A stretch of 30,568 nt of DNA, from assembly GCA_045614565.1 (NCBI GenBank), contig JAZLDG010000023.1:1-30568 (forward strand), given 5' to 3'. This DNA is from Scatosoma sp045614565. Its GTDB lineage: Bacteria > Bacillota > Clostridia > Christensenellales > Borkfalkiaceae. The notes beneath the pieces were generated by a model. That model worked only from the letters and a program-made list of their open reading frames with translations. It made no database searches and had not been told where the DNA came from. The position numbers and the translations under genes were made by a program. Below, in pieces: positions 14,483 to 22,809 of the stretch; position 1 is the first letter of the stretch, and every line of letters starts with the position of its first letter.

Positions 14483-14556
14483 GGTGACCCCAACGGGACT
14501 CGAACCCATGTTACCACCGTGAAAGGGTGGTGTCTTAACCGCTTGACCATGGGGCC
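14482..14556 (-). tRNA. tRNA-Glu (anticodon TTC)
   Basis: Minus-strand cloverleaf: acceptor GGCCCCA with TGGGGTC, anticodon stem CCACC/GGTGG with loop CTTTCAC and anticodon TTC, T arm GGGTTCGAGTCCC, encoded CCA. It reads GAA and wobble GAG. Last gene of the three-tRNA operon. Confidence 0.96.
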
Positions 14557-14588
14557 ATCTATATAAACATTGTTTGTGTTATTTGCTA

Positions 14589-14665
14589 TGGTAGCGGCGA
14601 TGAGATTCGAACTTATGACCTATCGGGTATGAACCGATCGCTCTAACCAACTAAGCTACGCCGCC
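14589..14665 (-). tRNA. tRNA-Met (anticodon CAT, elongator)
   Basis: Acceptor GGCGGCG pairs with CGCCGCT, the anticodon stem ATCGG/CCGAT carries loop TTCATAC with CAT, and CCA is encoded. The fully paired acceptor and the lack of a three-G/three-C anticodon stem argue for elongator Met. A lysidine-modified tRNA-Ile2 cannot be excluded by sequence alone. Confidence 0.9.
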
Positions 14666-14669
14666 ATTT

Positions 14670-14746
14670 TGGTTGCGGGGGCAGGATTCGAACTTGCGAC
14701 CTCCGGGTTATGAGCCCGGCGAGCTACCTAGCTGCTCCACCCCGCG
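14670..14746 (-). tRNA. Initiator tRNA-fMet (anticodon CAT)
   Basis: Acceptor CGCGGGG with CCCCGCA leaves the C1-A72 mismatch, and the anticodon stem has the three G-C pairs (GGGCTCATAACCC). These are the two hallmarks of bacterial initiator tRNA. CCA is encoded. First gene of the operon, 54 nt after the promoter. Confidence 0.96.
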
Positions 14747-14799
14747 ATATCTCGTCGTTTCGAGCGGCAAATTCGCTCGTCACTCAAAACAGCTTAATC

Positions 14800-14828
14800 A
14801 TAATACTAAAAACAAAAACATTTGTCAA
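14800..14828 (-). promoter_or_regulatory. Promoter of the tRNA operon
   Basis: On the minus strand TTGACA (14828-14823), 17 nt, TATTAT (14805-14800). A CGAGCG/CGCTCG hairpin (14761-14779) in the leader before tRNA-fMet may be a processing site. Confidence 0.85.
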
Positions 14829-15050
14829 CTGTTTTTTCACACTTTTTCAAAAAAAATTAAAAAAATTTATTTTTATTTTGCAACCCCCTTTTTTGTGAGC
14901 GGGGGAAACAAATCCGTATTTGTAAAAAAATCCCGTTAAACGCTTCTTTTATTATATATAAGGTGGAAAAAACACTTTACAAGCCAACTATTTTAATGTA
15001 TAATAAATAAGTCAAAATGTCGCATAGCGTCTTTCAAAGGAAGCTCTTAT
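14829..15050. other. AT-rich intergenic region between tRNA operon and methyltransferase
   Basis: No gene is seen. It contains A/T tracts, a CCCCC/GGGGG inverted repeat (about 14884-14905), an ACAAAT/ATTTGT hairpin with CCGT loop (14908-14923), and the forward promoter at 14976-15004. It separates two divergent transcripts. Confidence 0.5.
14976..15004 (+). promoter_or_regulatory. Promoter of the methyltransferase-pseudouridine synthase operon
   Basis: TTTACA (14976-14981), 17 nt, TATAAT (14999-15004). An AAAGGAAG site precedes ATG 15051. Confidence 0.75.
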
Positions 15051-15920
15051 ATGAAAATTTCGCAAAACTGGACGGATTATTCCATTATAGCCACGGGGGA
15101 CGGGTACAAGCTCGAACGTTGGAAAGACGTGTACTTGCTTCGTCCCGATCCGCAAGTGATTTGGCCTATGCAATGGGATCTTTTTTCTTATCCAAAGCTC
15201 AACGCGTACTACAAAAGAAGCGATAAGGGCGGTGGCGGTTGGAAGATTTTGAAGCCTATGGCTGACGAATGGAGTATTCAATACCCTAAGCTCGATCTTT
15301 CCTTTAAGATCAAGCCTATGGGTTTTAAGCATACGGGTTTATTCCCCGAACAAGCCGTGAACTGGGAATATATGACGGAGCTTATCAAAAAAGCGAACAG
15401 ACCCGTTAAAGTACTCAATTTATTCGCGTATACGGGCGGTGCGACGGTGGCTTGCGCAAAAGCAGGGGCGCAGGTAACGCACGTGGACGCGGCAAAGGGT
15501 ATGGTAGAGCGAGCAGGCGAGAACGCGCGGCTTTCGGGAATAGATACGGGTATCCGTTATATTATCGACGATTGTTTGAAATTCGTACAAAGAGAAATTC
15601 GCCGTGGAAACAAGTACGACGCGATCATTATGGATCCGCCTTCGTACGGCAGGGGTCCAAACGGGGAAACGTGGAAGATTGAAAACGATTTATTCAAATT
15701 CGTGGAGCTTTGCGCAAAAGTGCTTTGCGACGATCCGTTATTCGTGCTGATTAACAGCTATACGACGGGTTTACAGCCTATGGTATTGCAAAACGTATTA
15801 AAGCTTACGCTTAAAGATTTCAAAGGACGCGTAGAAGCGTACGAAGTGGGTATCGCCACGGAAGAAGGGATTACCCTTCCTTGCGGCGCGGGAGGTATAT
15901 TTATCAATGATGGAAAATAA
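15051..15920 (+). CDS. Class I SAM-dependent RNA methyltransferase (RlmI/RlmK-like)
   Basis: The 289-residue protein has the core of the COG1092 rRNA cytosine/guanosine methyltransferases. SAM motif I is VLNLFAYTGGATVACAKAGA, an acidic HVDAAKGMVERA follows, and the catalytic motif is MDPPSYGRGPNGE. The N-terminal part (WKILKPMADEW, MGFKHTGLFPEQ) matches the short members that lack the PUA RNA-binding domain of E. coli RlmI. The target is probably rRNA but unproven. It overlaps the following pseudouridine synthase gene by 14 nt, so two RNA-modifying enzymes are translationally coupled. Confidence 0.9.
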   Translation: MKISQNWTDYSIIATGDGYKLERWKDVYLLRPDPQVIWPMQWDLFSYPKLNAYYKRSDKGGGGWKILKPMADEWSIQYPKLDLSFKIKPMGFKHTGLFPEQAVNWEYMTELIKKANRPVKVLNLFAYTGGATVACAKAGAQVTHVDAAKGMVERAGENARLSGIDTGIRYIIDDCLKFVQREIRRGNKYDAIIMDPPSYGRGPNGETWKIENDLFKFVELCAKVLCDDPLFVLINSYTTGLQPMVLQNVLKLTLKDFKGRVEAYEVGIATEEGITLPCGAGGIFINDGK

Positions 15921-16647
15921 GGAACTTGCGGTAGAAAACACGGAATATCGTCCCGAGTTTGACATTTTATACGAAGATAATCATATTATCGTCGTTTTGA
16001 AACAACAAATGACGGCTTGCTGTCCCGACGAGAGCAAGGACGATAATTTACTCGATCAGGTCAAGAAATACTTAAAAATTGCCTATAACAAACCGGGGAA
16101 CGTTTACGTCGGTTTGGTGCATAGGCTTGACCGTCCGACGGGCGGGGTTATGGTTTACGCAAAAACGAGTAAAGCGGCGGCGCGATTGACGGCAGGTTTG
16201 CAATCGGGGGATTTTGAGAAAAAATACCTGACCGTGCTTTGCGGAACACCCGACGAGGAACGGGGCACGCTGTGCAATTATTTAAGAAAAAATACCGTCA
16301 ACAATATGGTGTACATTTGTACGCCGAGCGAAGAAAACGCAAAATATGCAGAACTTGATTACAAAGTCGTGGAAAGCAAGGGCAAATATTCGCTCGTAGA
16401 AGTGCGTTTGCATACGGGAAGAACGCATCAAATCCGCGTGCAAATGGCGGGGATATCCCACCCCGTATTCGGGGATATGCGTTACGGTGGCGCGTTAGCG
16501 CAAAAGGGCAAACTTGCGTTATGGGCGTACTGTCTTTCGTTTTCGCATCCGATTACGAAAGAGCGCTTGCGGTTTATCGCTTATCCGCCCGAAACGGAAA
16601 CGCCGTGGAAGACGTTTGACCTTGCGAAAGCAGTGGAAATTAAATGA
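15907..16647 (+). CDS. RluA-family RNA pseudouridine synthase
   Basis: A 246-residue enzyme that isomerises uridine in rRNA or tRNA. The catalytic motif HRLDRPTGG holds Asp75, and LVEVRLHTGRTHQIRVQMAGISHPVFGDMRYGG is the second family signature. No N-terminal S4 domain is present; the catalytic domain starts near FDILYEDNHIIVV (residue 18). Two adjacent ATGs (15907, 15910) are possible starts, both inside the end of the methyltransferase gene. The RNA target cannot be told from sequence. Confidence 0.92.
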   Translation: MMENKELAVENTEYRPEFDILYEDNHIIVVLKQQMTACCPDESKDDNLLDQVKKYLKIAYNKPGNVYVGLVHRLDRPTGGVMVYAKTSKAAARLTAGLQSGDFEKKYLTVLCGTPDEERGTLCNYLRKNTVNNMVYICTPSEENAKYAELDYKVVESKGKYSLVEVRLHTGRTHQIRVQMAGISHPVFGDMRYGGALAQKGKLALWAYCLSFSHPITKERLRFIAYPPETETPWKTFDLAKAVEIK

Positions 16648-16694
16648 AAATCGGATAAAATCGCAAAAACAATGAAAATCACCTTAAAATGCGA

Positions 16695-16723
16695 TTGACA
16701 AAAAGCAGAATTAGGTGTAAAAT
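16695..16723 (+). promoter_or_regulatory. Promoter of the large surface protein gene
   Basis: TTGACA (16695-16700), 17 nt ending in TG, TAAAAT (16718-16723). The leader can form TATAGA/TCTATA (16741-16758). The upstream AATCGCA/TGCGATT repeat (about 16663-16696) touches the -35. Confidence 0.8.
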
Positions 16724-16779
16724 AAATAAGTACGATAATGTATAGATGAAAGTCTATAAAAAACGATGAGGCATTTTCA

Positions 16780-19320
16780 ATGAAGAAGAAAAAGATTACG
16801 GCAATATCTCTTATGCTTGCAACCGCAGCCCTTTCGGCTGCGTTTGGCGGGGTATTTTTGAATACCGACCTTACGGCGTCCGCGGCTACGGATAATTACG
16901 AGTTGGACGGCGTATTCGCGGAAGTGAGCGGTTCGGACGTAAAAACGGCGACCGTGGGTGAAGATACGTTTACGGCTTTTGAACTCAAAGATGAATCTTC
17001 GGTTAGAATGAAACGTCACTTGGCGTATAAGTGGTACGTACAAGACGACGCGGACACCGCGAAAGTGAAAAAGGGTAAAGCGGCGTATTTGACGGTCAAG
17101 TTCGCGTTCAGCGACACGGCTTTCAATACCGTTGATTTTGCTTTTGAAAGTCCGTCCGCTTGGGCGACCGAAGACAGTAAAGCAACGAATACCGTCCGTT
17201 TCAAAAAGACGGCTACGGGCGTGAAAGCGTACGTAGTATACGGCAGCGTAGTGAAATACGACGAAACGGCTGCGGAAGATACGCTCACGGCAGCGCAAAA
17301 AGAATTTAAGGCAAAAGAACAGGAATTGCTTGCAAACGCGCAAGAATTTACCGTAACGGCAAATCAAACGCTTACCTTGTCCGTTACGCAAACCGCGCAA
17401 GCGGCGGACGGTGAATTTACCGTACTGCTTTCTTCGGTAACCAACCCGATCGGTAAATTTGAAAACGTCGGCGCAAACAGCGCGGAATATACCTATAACA
17501 GTATGCACCCCTTGACCGTTTCCGCGGATCTGGGCAAGGACGGCGACGAAACGATAAAGGACGCGAAAACGACGGTCGTGCTCAACGAAATCAACGGTCA
17601 GTCGTTTAAGCTCACCGACGGTAAAATCGTAGATAACGCGGCTCCCGTATTGGTTATCCACGAAAATATCCATTCGTTCTTGCTTGGTACGGCTTTCGCG
17701 TTGGATTACGATTACATCGACGTTTTGGACGACGACGTAACTTCGAGCGACGCGACTTGGGAATTTTATCAATACAATCCCGCAAACGCGACCGTAGGCG
17801 CGGAAGAAGACGAATTTGCGAAATATAAGAGCAATAAAAATCTCACCAACTCCATTTTCTTCCAACCCACCGAATACTCGTACACGCCTGCAGGCGCAAC
17901 CGAAGCGGTAAAGACGACGGTATTCAAAAATAGCGGGGCGGAATATTTGGCGGCGCGCGTGAAGCTTGGCGACGCAAGCTCGGTGGAAGACGCTACCTTC
18001 GACCTTGCTTGGTATGCAAGCAATCCCGTACAAATCAAGGGCAAAACGGATATCGGTATGCCCGACAGCGATTTGTATTATATTGTACTTGACCGTAACA
18101 AAAGCGGCGCAACGTATAAAGAATACGTAGAAACCGTCGAAGAAGCAGGCGTTAAAAAGAGCGTGAAATCGGCTTCGCAGGATGCGGCGGTGGAAAACTT
18201 TAATACGCGCCTTGCGGAAATTATCAAGGACGAAGATATTTACGCGGGTAGTAACTCGTATATCAATTTCCCTTCGTTCAAGTGGCTTATCGACGATAAC
18301 AACGGCTACCGTAACTTGAAATTCACGATCAGCTACCGTGTAACGGGTTCGGAAAGCGAAAGCACTTCAACCAACCTTGCGTATAACGCGATCAAGCTTG
18401 CGGTTGCCAAAGAAGGTAAGTACGAATTTAAGATTTTTGCCGTTGACCCCGCGGGAAACGCGATGAAATATTACTTGGACGGCAAAGAAGTAGACGTTAC
18501 TTCGAGTAACGTTTGGAAGATTGACGCTATTCCGTATTTCACTTTTGAAATTGAAAATAAAGGCTTAAAGGTAGAAGATCCTACTTCGCAAAGCGGAAGA
18601 AAGGATACCGAAGTGTTGGACAAGACGTATACGATTGACGATATTAAGGTCGTCGGCGCAACCAACCTGCAAGAAAAATATTCTTTATATAAGGTAAACC
18701 TTGCCGCGTATAACGACGGAAAGGAAGCTACAAATCAAATTACCAGAAACGATTTGAGTACGATCACCTATCAAGCGATGGCGGAGAAAGTCAACGGACA
18801 GCTTTCCACGGTACAAAACGGCGACTATTTCGGACTGTATTTGAAAGCGTACGCGGAACTTCTCGCGGTTCGTAAAGACGCAACGAACGTGGAAGCTACG
18901 GCAAACGAAATCGTAACCAAGATGTTCACCAAAATCGGCGAACAAGGCGACAACGTAAACAATGCGACGGACGAATTTGAAAAGTATCAATGGAATCCTT
19001 CGTCCCAAAGCTTCAAAACGGTAGAAGAAGGCGAATTTTTCGTCCTTGCCGATTACTGGGAAAAAGATACGCCTATGGCGACGCGCGCGGCGGCGTATAA
19101 GGTAGTCGTTGTAGAATCCAAGACGGCGGTAATTGAAGGCGACGACAATTTCGGCGAATGGATCGAACAAAATCTCGTTTCCGTAATCTTGTTTGCGATC
19201 GCGGGCGTAATGCTCATCTTGATCGTGATCCTGCTGCTCGTGAAGCCTTCCGACGAAACCTTGGAAGACGTAGACGCAAAAGCGGCGAAAGAGAAAAAGA
19301 CGAACAAAGACGAAGAATAA
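16780..19320 (+). CDS. Large secreted, membrane-anchored protein of unknown function
   Basis: The 846-residue protein begins with a clear signal peptide: KKKK at 2-5, a hydrophobic core to about 28, and TASA before a cleavage site near 35/36. One C-terminal membrane helix spans 799-821 (LVSVILFAIAGVMLILIVILLLV). A charged cytoplasmic tail of 25 residues (DVDAKAAKEKKTNKDEE) follows. The ectodomain of about 760 residues is acidic, rich in Ala, Thr, Asp and Tyr, and looks beta-rich (FTISYRVTG, KYEFKIFAVDPAGN resemble Ig-like strands), but I recognise no named domain, no LPxTG and no cysteine pattern. GAGG 8 nt upstream supports the start. It is transcribed alone. It could be an adhesin, a cell-envelope structural protein or a receptor. 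Confidence 0.88.
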   Translation: MKKKKITAISLMLATAALSAAFGGVFLNTDLTASAATDNYELDGVFAEVSGSDVKTATVGEDTFTAFELKDESSVRMKRHLAYKWYVQDDADTAKVKKGKAAYLTVKFAFSDTAFNTVDFAFESPSAWATEDSKATNTVRFKKTATGVKAYVVYGSVVKYDETAAEDTLTAAQKEFKAKEQELLANAQEFTVTANQTLTLSVTQTAQAADGEFTVLLSSVTNPIGKFENVGANSAEYTYNSMHPLTVSADLGKDGDETIKDAKTTVVLNEINGQSFKLTDGKIVDNAAPVLVIHENIHSFLLGTAFALDYDYIDVLDDDVTSSDATWEFYQYNPANATVGAEEDEFAKYKSNKNLTNSIFFQPTEYSYTPAGATEAVKTTVFKNSGAEYLAARVKLGDASSVEDATFDLAWYASNPVQIKGKTDIGMPDSDLYYIVLDRNKSGATYKEYVETVEEAGVKKSVKSASQDAAVENFNTRLAEIIKDEDIYAGSNSYINFPSFKWLIDDNNGYRNLKFTISYRVTGSESESTSTNLAYNAIKLAVAKEGKYEFKIFAVDPAGNAMKYYLDGKEVDVTSSNVWKIDAIPYFTFEIENKGLKVEDPTSQSGRKDTEVLDKTYTIDDIKVVGATNLQEKYSLYKVNLAAYNDGKEATNQITRNDLSTITYQAMAEKVNGQLSTVQNGDYFGLYLKAYAELLAVRKDATNVEATANEIVTKMFTKIGEQGDNVNNATDEFEKYQWNPSSQSFKTVEEGEFFVLADYWEKDTPMATRAAAYKVVVVESKTAVIEGDDNFGEWIEQNLVSVILFAIAGVMLILIVILLLVKPSDETLEDVDAKAAKEKKTNKDEE

Positions 19321-19334
19321 TCGATAAACGATAC

Positions 19335-19364
19335 ACCGCCGCTCGGTAACGGGCGGCGGTTTTT
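19335..19364 (+). terminator. Terminator of the surface protein gene
   Basis: ACCGCCGC (19335-19342) and GCGGCGGT (19353-19360) form an 8-bp GC stem followed by T5. The next gene's Shine-Dalgarno site begins a few nucleotides later and no new promoter is obvious, so some read-through into it is likely. Confidence 0.85.
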
Positions 19365-19379
19365 CAAAAGGAGAAGTAG

Positions 19380-20198
19380 GTGTTAAAGCTGATTTGCGAA
19401 AAAGATCAAACCTTGAAACAATTTACCGACGAGAATTGCGCGCAGGCTTCTTTTTGTTGGTCGTATCTTTTGAAACGTAAAGATATCAAGGTCAACGATA
19501 AACGAGTGGGAAAAGGTGTATACCTTTCCAAGGGTGACGTCGTGTGCTATTTTCTTTCCCAAAAGCAGCTTGAAATGCCCGCATATTACCCCGTTTACGA
19601 AGACGAAAATATCATTATCGTCGATAAAGAAAGCGGCGTAAACGCCGAAGCTGTTTTTGCCGAACTTTCCCGAAAGACGGGGGGCAGGTGCGCGTTTATC
19701 CACCGTTTAGACCGTAATACGCAAGGCTTAATGGCGTTCGCAAAAAACGCAGACACGGAAAAACAACTGCTTTCGGCTTTTAAGCAACGTCGGGTGGAAA
19801 AGATTTACCACGCGTTATGCTTTGGAAACTTTGCAAAACAAGAAGAAACGCTGACGGCGTACCTGCAAAAGGAAGAAGAAAAATTGCGCGTTAAGATTTT
19901 CGATACTCCTGTGCCAAACACGGAAAAAATCGTGACTGCGTATAAGGTTTTAGAAGAAAAAGACGGTGTGAGTAAGGTGGAAGTGACCCTGCATACGGGT
20001 AAAACACACCAAATCCGCGCGCATTTGGCGCATATCGGTCACCCTATCGTCGGGGATATGAAATACGGTGACGCAGAAAAAAATCACGAGCTTAACGCTT
20101 CACGGCAACGCTTGATTGCAAAGTATTTATCCTTTACCTTTACAGGTTCACTCGCCTACTTAAACGATAAAAAATTTCATTCTCGTTTCCATTTTTGA
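19380..20198 (+). CDS. RluA-family pseudouridine synthase with N-terminal S4-like domain
   Basis: This 272-residue enzyme starts at GTG, placed 6 nt after AGGAG. The first 60 residues look like an S4 RNA-binding fold (LLKRKDIKVNDKRVGKGVYLSKGDVV). The synthase domain has HRLDRNTQG with catalytic Asp111, and KVEVTLHTGKTHQIRAHLAHIGHPIVGDMKYG. It resembles the RluC/RluD group, which modifies 23S rRNA. It is the second RluA-type enzyme in the window; the first (15907) lacks S4, so they probably have different sites. A strong terminator overlaps its stop. Confidence 0.92.
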   Translation: MLKLICEKDQTLKQFTDENCAQASFCWSYLLKRKDIKVNDKRVGKGVYLSKGDVVCYFLSQKQLEMPAYYPVYEDENIIIVDKESGVNAEAVFAELSRKTGGRCAFIHRLDRNTQGLMAFAKNADTEKQLLSAFKQRRVEKIYHALCFGNFAKQEETLTAYLQKEEEKLRVKIFDTPVPNTEKIVTAYKVLEEKDGVSKVEVTLHTGKTHQIRAHLAHIGHPIVGDMKYGDAEKNHELNASRQRLIAKYLSFTFTGSLAYLNDKKFHSRFHF

Positions 20199-20224
20199 AA
20201 ATACGGCAATCGCCGTATTTTTTT
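20198..20224 (+). terminator. Terminator of the S4-RluA gene
   Basis: AAAATACGGC (20198-20207) and GCCGTATTTT (20212-20221) with an AATC loop, then T to 20224. Confidence 0.9.
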
Positions 20225-20236
20225 ATGCGAAAAAGC

Positions 20237-20265
20237 TTGACAAGCCGTTACCTATCCATTATAAT
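20237..20265 (+). promoter_or_regulatory. Promoter of the arsR-zntA operon
   Basis: Perfect TTGACA (20237-20242), 17 nt, and perfect TATAAT (20260-20265). The strength fits a repressed metal-response operon. Confidence 0.9.
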
Positions 20266-20275
20266 ATACTTGAAC

Positions 20276-20297
20276 ATTTGAACAACTATTCAATTAT
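20276..20297 (+). promoter_or_regulatory. Probable ArsR/SmtB operator
   Basis: TTGAA (20278-20282) and TTCAA (20289-20293) form an inverted repeat with a 6-nt centre in AT-rich surroundings, starting about 11 nt past the -10. This resembles CadC/SmtB-class operators (TGAA..TTCA). It lies between promoter and ribosome binding site, consistent with autorepression. Confidence 0.6.
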
Positions 20298-20312
20298 AAG
20301 GAGCGTATTAAA

Positions 20313-20681
20313 ATGCAAGATATTTGTTGCGGACGGGAAAAGGAACACGAAGAAATCGTGAATAAATCGAAAATGAAAGCTTTGTCGGCGGAAGAGCTGG
20401 AAAAAGCAGGACGTATCTTTTTTCTTTTGTCCGAGCCGAGCCGACTGAAAATCGTATTGGCATTGTTGAACGGCGCGCTTTGCGTGCACCATTTAACGGA
20501 AATTAGCGGCGGTACTACGAGCGCGGTCAGTCATCAGCTTCGTTTGCTTCGGGATAATCAGCTGGTGACGGCAAAAAAAATAGGCAAAAACGTGGAATAT
20601 TCTCTTGCTGACGGGCATATTCGTGAAATCGTAGAAGCTTGTGCGGCGCATTTGGAATGTGCGGTTGGAGAAGAAAAATGA
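20313..20681 (+). CDS. ArsR/SmtB-family metal-sensing repressor
   Basis: A 122-residue winged-helix repressor. The recognition region is TEISGGTTSAVSHQLRLLRDNQLV. The last helix carries Asp100-x-His102-x10-His113-x2-Glu116, which is the alpha-5 site of SmtB/CzrA-type zinc sensors. The N-terminal Cys5-Cys6 pair and Cys57 in ALCVHHL recall the alpha-3N site of CadC-like cadmium/lead sensors, but that site looks incomplete. Zinc is the best guess, cadmium possible. AAGGAG supports the start. It overlaps the ATPase gene by ATGA and has an operator-like repeat upstream, so it probably controls its own operon. Confidence 0.93.
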   Translation: MQDICCGREKEHEEIVNKSKMKALSAEELEKAGRIFFLLSEPSRLKIVLALLNGALCVHHLTEISGGTTSAVSHQLRLLRDNQLVTAKKIGKNVEYSLADGHIREIVEACAAHLECAVGEEK

Positions 20682-22762
20682 GAAAAATTTTGCAGCTGAA
20701 AGGCTTGGATTGCGCTGCTTGCGCGGCGGAGCTGGAAGAAAAAATAAAGGCGATTGACGGCGTTTCGTTCGCTTCGCTCACCTTCGTTACGCAAAAATTG
20801 ACGGTGGAATATGAAAGGGACGAAGTCTTAGAAAAGGTCATTTTCGCGGCGAACGGTTTTGAAGACGTTCGCGTGGTTGATGACGAAAAAAAGGAAACCG
20901 TGGACGAAAAAGCGAAAAAGCAACGCCGTTTGGAGTGGCTATTTATCGGCGTTTCCGCTCTTTTACTTATTCTTGGAAAGTTTTTTGAAAAAACTTGGCT
21001 TGTTCCCGCGTATATATCGTATGCACTTGCGTATTGCGCCGTAGGGCATTCCGTTTGGATAAAGACGGCGAAAAATCTTGTGAAAGGCAAGCTTTTCGAT
21101 GAGAATTTTTTGATGACGGTCGCTTCGGTAGGCGCGTTTGCGTTGGGAGAATTTAGCGAAGGGGTTGCCGTAATGCTTCTTTATCAAATCGGGGAAACGC
21201 TGCAAACGATGGCAGTGGCTTCGTCAAGGCGGTCGATCGTATCGTTAATGCAGTTAAAAAGCGACAAGACGACGGTTTTTCAAGGTCGGGAACGGTTAGA
21301 ATTATCCCCCGAAGAAATTAAAATCGGGAATATATTATTGATTAAGACAGGGGATAAAATCCCCGTGGACGGCGTTTTGATTGACGCTACCGCTTCGCTT
21401 GATACCAAATCTTTAACGGGGGAAGCGGAGCTTCGGGGCTATAAAAGCGGCGACGAATTATTGTCGGGGTGCATTAACGCGGGGAACGCGTTCACGATGC
21501 GGGCGACGCGGCTTTACGAAAATAGCGCGGTTGGAAAAATTCTCGAACTCGTCGAAAATGCGGCTTCGGGAAAAGCCGAGCCTGAAAAGTTCATTACGCG
21601 GTTTGCGCGATGGTATACGCCGATCGTTTGCGTAGCGGCGATCGTTTTGGCGTTCGTTGCGCCCTTTATCCACGGCTTTGCCGTCAGCGGTACGCCGTAT
21701 TTTCACGATTTTGCGCGTTGGGCGCGATCTGCGCTCACCTTTCTCGTCGTTTCCTGTCCGTGTGCGTTAATTATTTCCGTTCCGCTTACCTATTTTTCGG
21801 GGATCGGCGCGTGTGCCAAGCAAGGCGTGCTCGTCAAAGGCGCGACGTATTTGGATACGCTTGCGAAAGTAAACACCTTTGCTTTTGATAAAACGGGTAC
21901 GTTGACGGAAGGGAATTTCTCCGTATGCGGCGTGCGTACGGTAACGGACGTGGACGAAAAAAGCTTGCTCGCTATCGTTGCGGCTGTGGAAAAAGCTTCT
22001 TCGCACCCGATTGCAAAAGCGTTTGAAACCGTGCCTACGGACTTGACTGCGGACGGTGTTTGCGAACGGGCGGGGAAAGGATTGATAGGAAATCTCAATG
22101 GCGAAGAAATCGCCGTCGGGAATTTTGCGCTAATGCAAGAAACGGGCGTGGCGGCGCATGAAGAGCGTAGTTTGTATACGCTCGTGTACGTAGCTAGGGC
22201 GGGGGAGTATCTCGGCGTAGTCGAAGTGGGCGATCGCTTGCGCGAAAACGCAAAAACGGTGGTGGGCGCGCTTCAAAAAGCGGGGGTTTCGCGTACCGTT
22301 ATGCTGACGGGCGATAGCGCGGCGCGGGCGAAAAAAATTGCCGACGAAGCGGGCGTGTACGAAGTGAAAGCGGGATTGTTGCCAGATGAAAAGCTTTTGC
22401 AGGCGGAAGTATTGAAAAAGGACGGCTTGCTTGCGTACGTGGGCGACGGCATTAACGACGCGCCCGTAATGCAAACGGCGGATTGCGCTTTTTCAATGGG
22501 GAAATTAGGAAGCGCGGCAGCGGTGGAAGCGTCTGACTTTGTGCTAATTTCCGACGATCTTTCCGCTCTTCCCAAGGCGGTTAAAATTGCGAAAAAAACG
22601 CGGCGTATCGTGCTTGAAAATATTATTTTTTCGATTGTGATGAAAACGGCGTTTATGGTTTTGGGTGCGTTGGGCGTGTTGCCGCTTGCGCTCGCGGTAT
22701 TTGCGGACGTGGGCGTAATGCTTCTTGCGGTTCTCAATAGTTTTCGTGTGCGAAAGTATTGA
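20678..22762 (+). CDS. zntA: Zn2+/Cd2+/Pb2+-exporting P1B-type ATPase
   Basis: This 694-residue pump starts at ATG 20678, which overlaps the repressor stop (ATGA) and has GGAGA upstream; a longer frame from 20639 lies inside arsR and is less likely. Order of domains: an HMA domain with Cys12-x2-Cys15, membrane helices, SLTGEAEL actuator loop, the CPC motif (residues 360-362) typical of Zn/Cd pumps, phosphorylated Asp404 in DKTGTLTEG, SSHPIAKAF with the HP dipeptide, GDGINDAP (589-596) and a final helix VFADVGVMLLAVLNS with the Asp expected for the P1B-2 class. It exports divalent metal from the cytoplasm; the neighbouring SmtB-like sensor supports zinc or cadmium. Confidence 0.93.
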   Translation: MRKILQLKGLDCAACAAELEEKIKAIDGVSFASLTFVTQKLTVEYERDEVLEKVIFAANGFEDVRVVDDEKKETVDEKAKKQRRLEWLFIGVSALLLILGKFFEKTWLVPAYISYALAYCAVGHSVWIKTAKNLVKGKLFDENFLMTVASVGAFALGEFSEGVAVMLLYQIGETLQTMAVASSRRSIVSLMQLKSDKTTVFQGRERLELSPEEIKIGNILLIKTGDKIPVDGVLIDATASLDTKSLTGEAELRGYKSGDELLSGCINAGNAFTMRATRLYENSAVGKILELVENAASGKAEPEKFITRFARWYTPIVCVAAIVLAFVAPFIHGFAVSGTPYFHDFARWARSALTFLVVSCPCALIISVPLTYFSGIGACAKQGVLVKGATYLDTLAKVNTFAFDKTGTLTEGNFSVCGVRTVTDVDEKSLLAIVAAVEKASSHPIAKAFETVPTDLTADGVCERAGKGLIGNLNGEEIAVGNFALMQETGVAAHEERSLYTLVYVARAGEYLGVVEVGDRLRENAKTVVGALQKAGVSRTVMLTGDSAARAKKIADEAGVYEVKAGLLPDEKLLQAEVLKKDGLLAYVGDGINDAPVMQTADCAFSMGKLGSAAAVEASDFVLISDDLSALPKAVKIAKKTRRIVLENIIFSIVMKTAFMVLGALGVLPLALAVFADVGVMLLAVLNSFRVRKY

Positions 22763-22787
22763 ATTTTTACGAAATATATGTTATACT
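22759..22787 (+). promoter_or_regulatory. Promoter of rdgB operon
   Basis: TTGAAT (22759-22764) overlaps the zntA stop codon; 17 nt later TATACT (22782-22787) has a TGT extended -10. A TTTCG/CGAAA hairpin (about 22742-22755) ends zntA without a T-run. Confidence 0.7.
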
Positions 22788-22809
22788 ATAAAGAAAAACG
22801 GAGAAAGAT

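Noticed and set aside
14573..14757. tRNA region and tandem repeats as a CRISPR array or integration site
   Set aside because: No regularly spaced repeats; the cloverleaf structures fully explain the sequence and there is no integrase nearby.
20639..20677. Extended start of the P-type ATPase
   Set aside because: The extra residues lie inside arsR; ATG 20678 has a ribosome site and the usual ATGA coupling.
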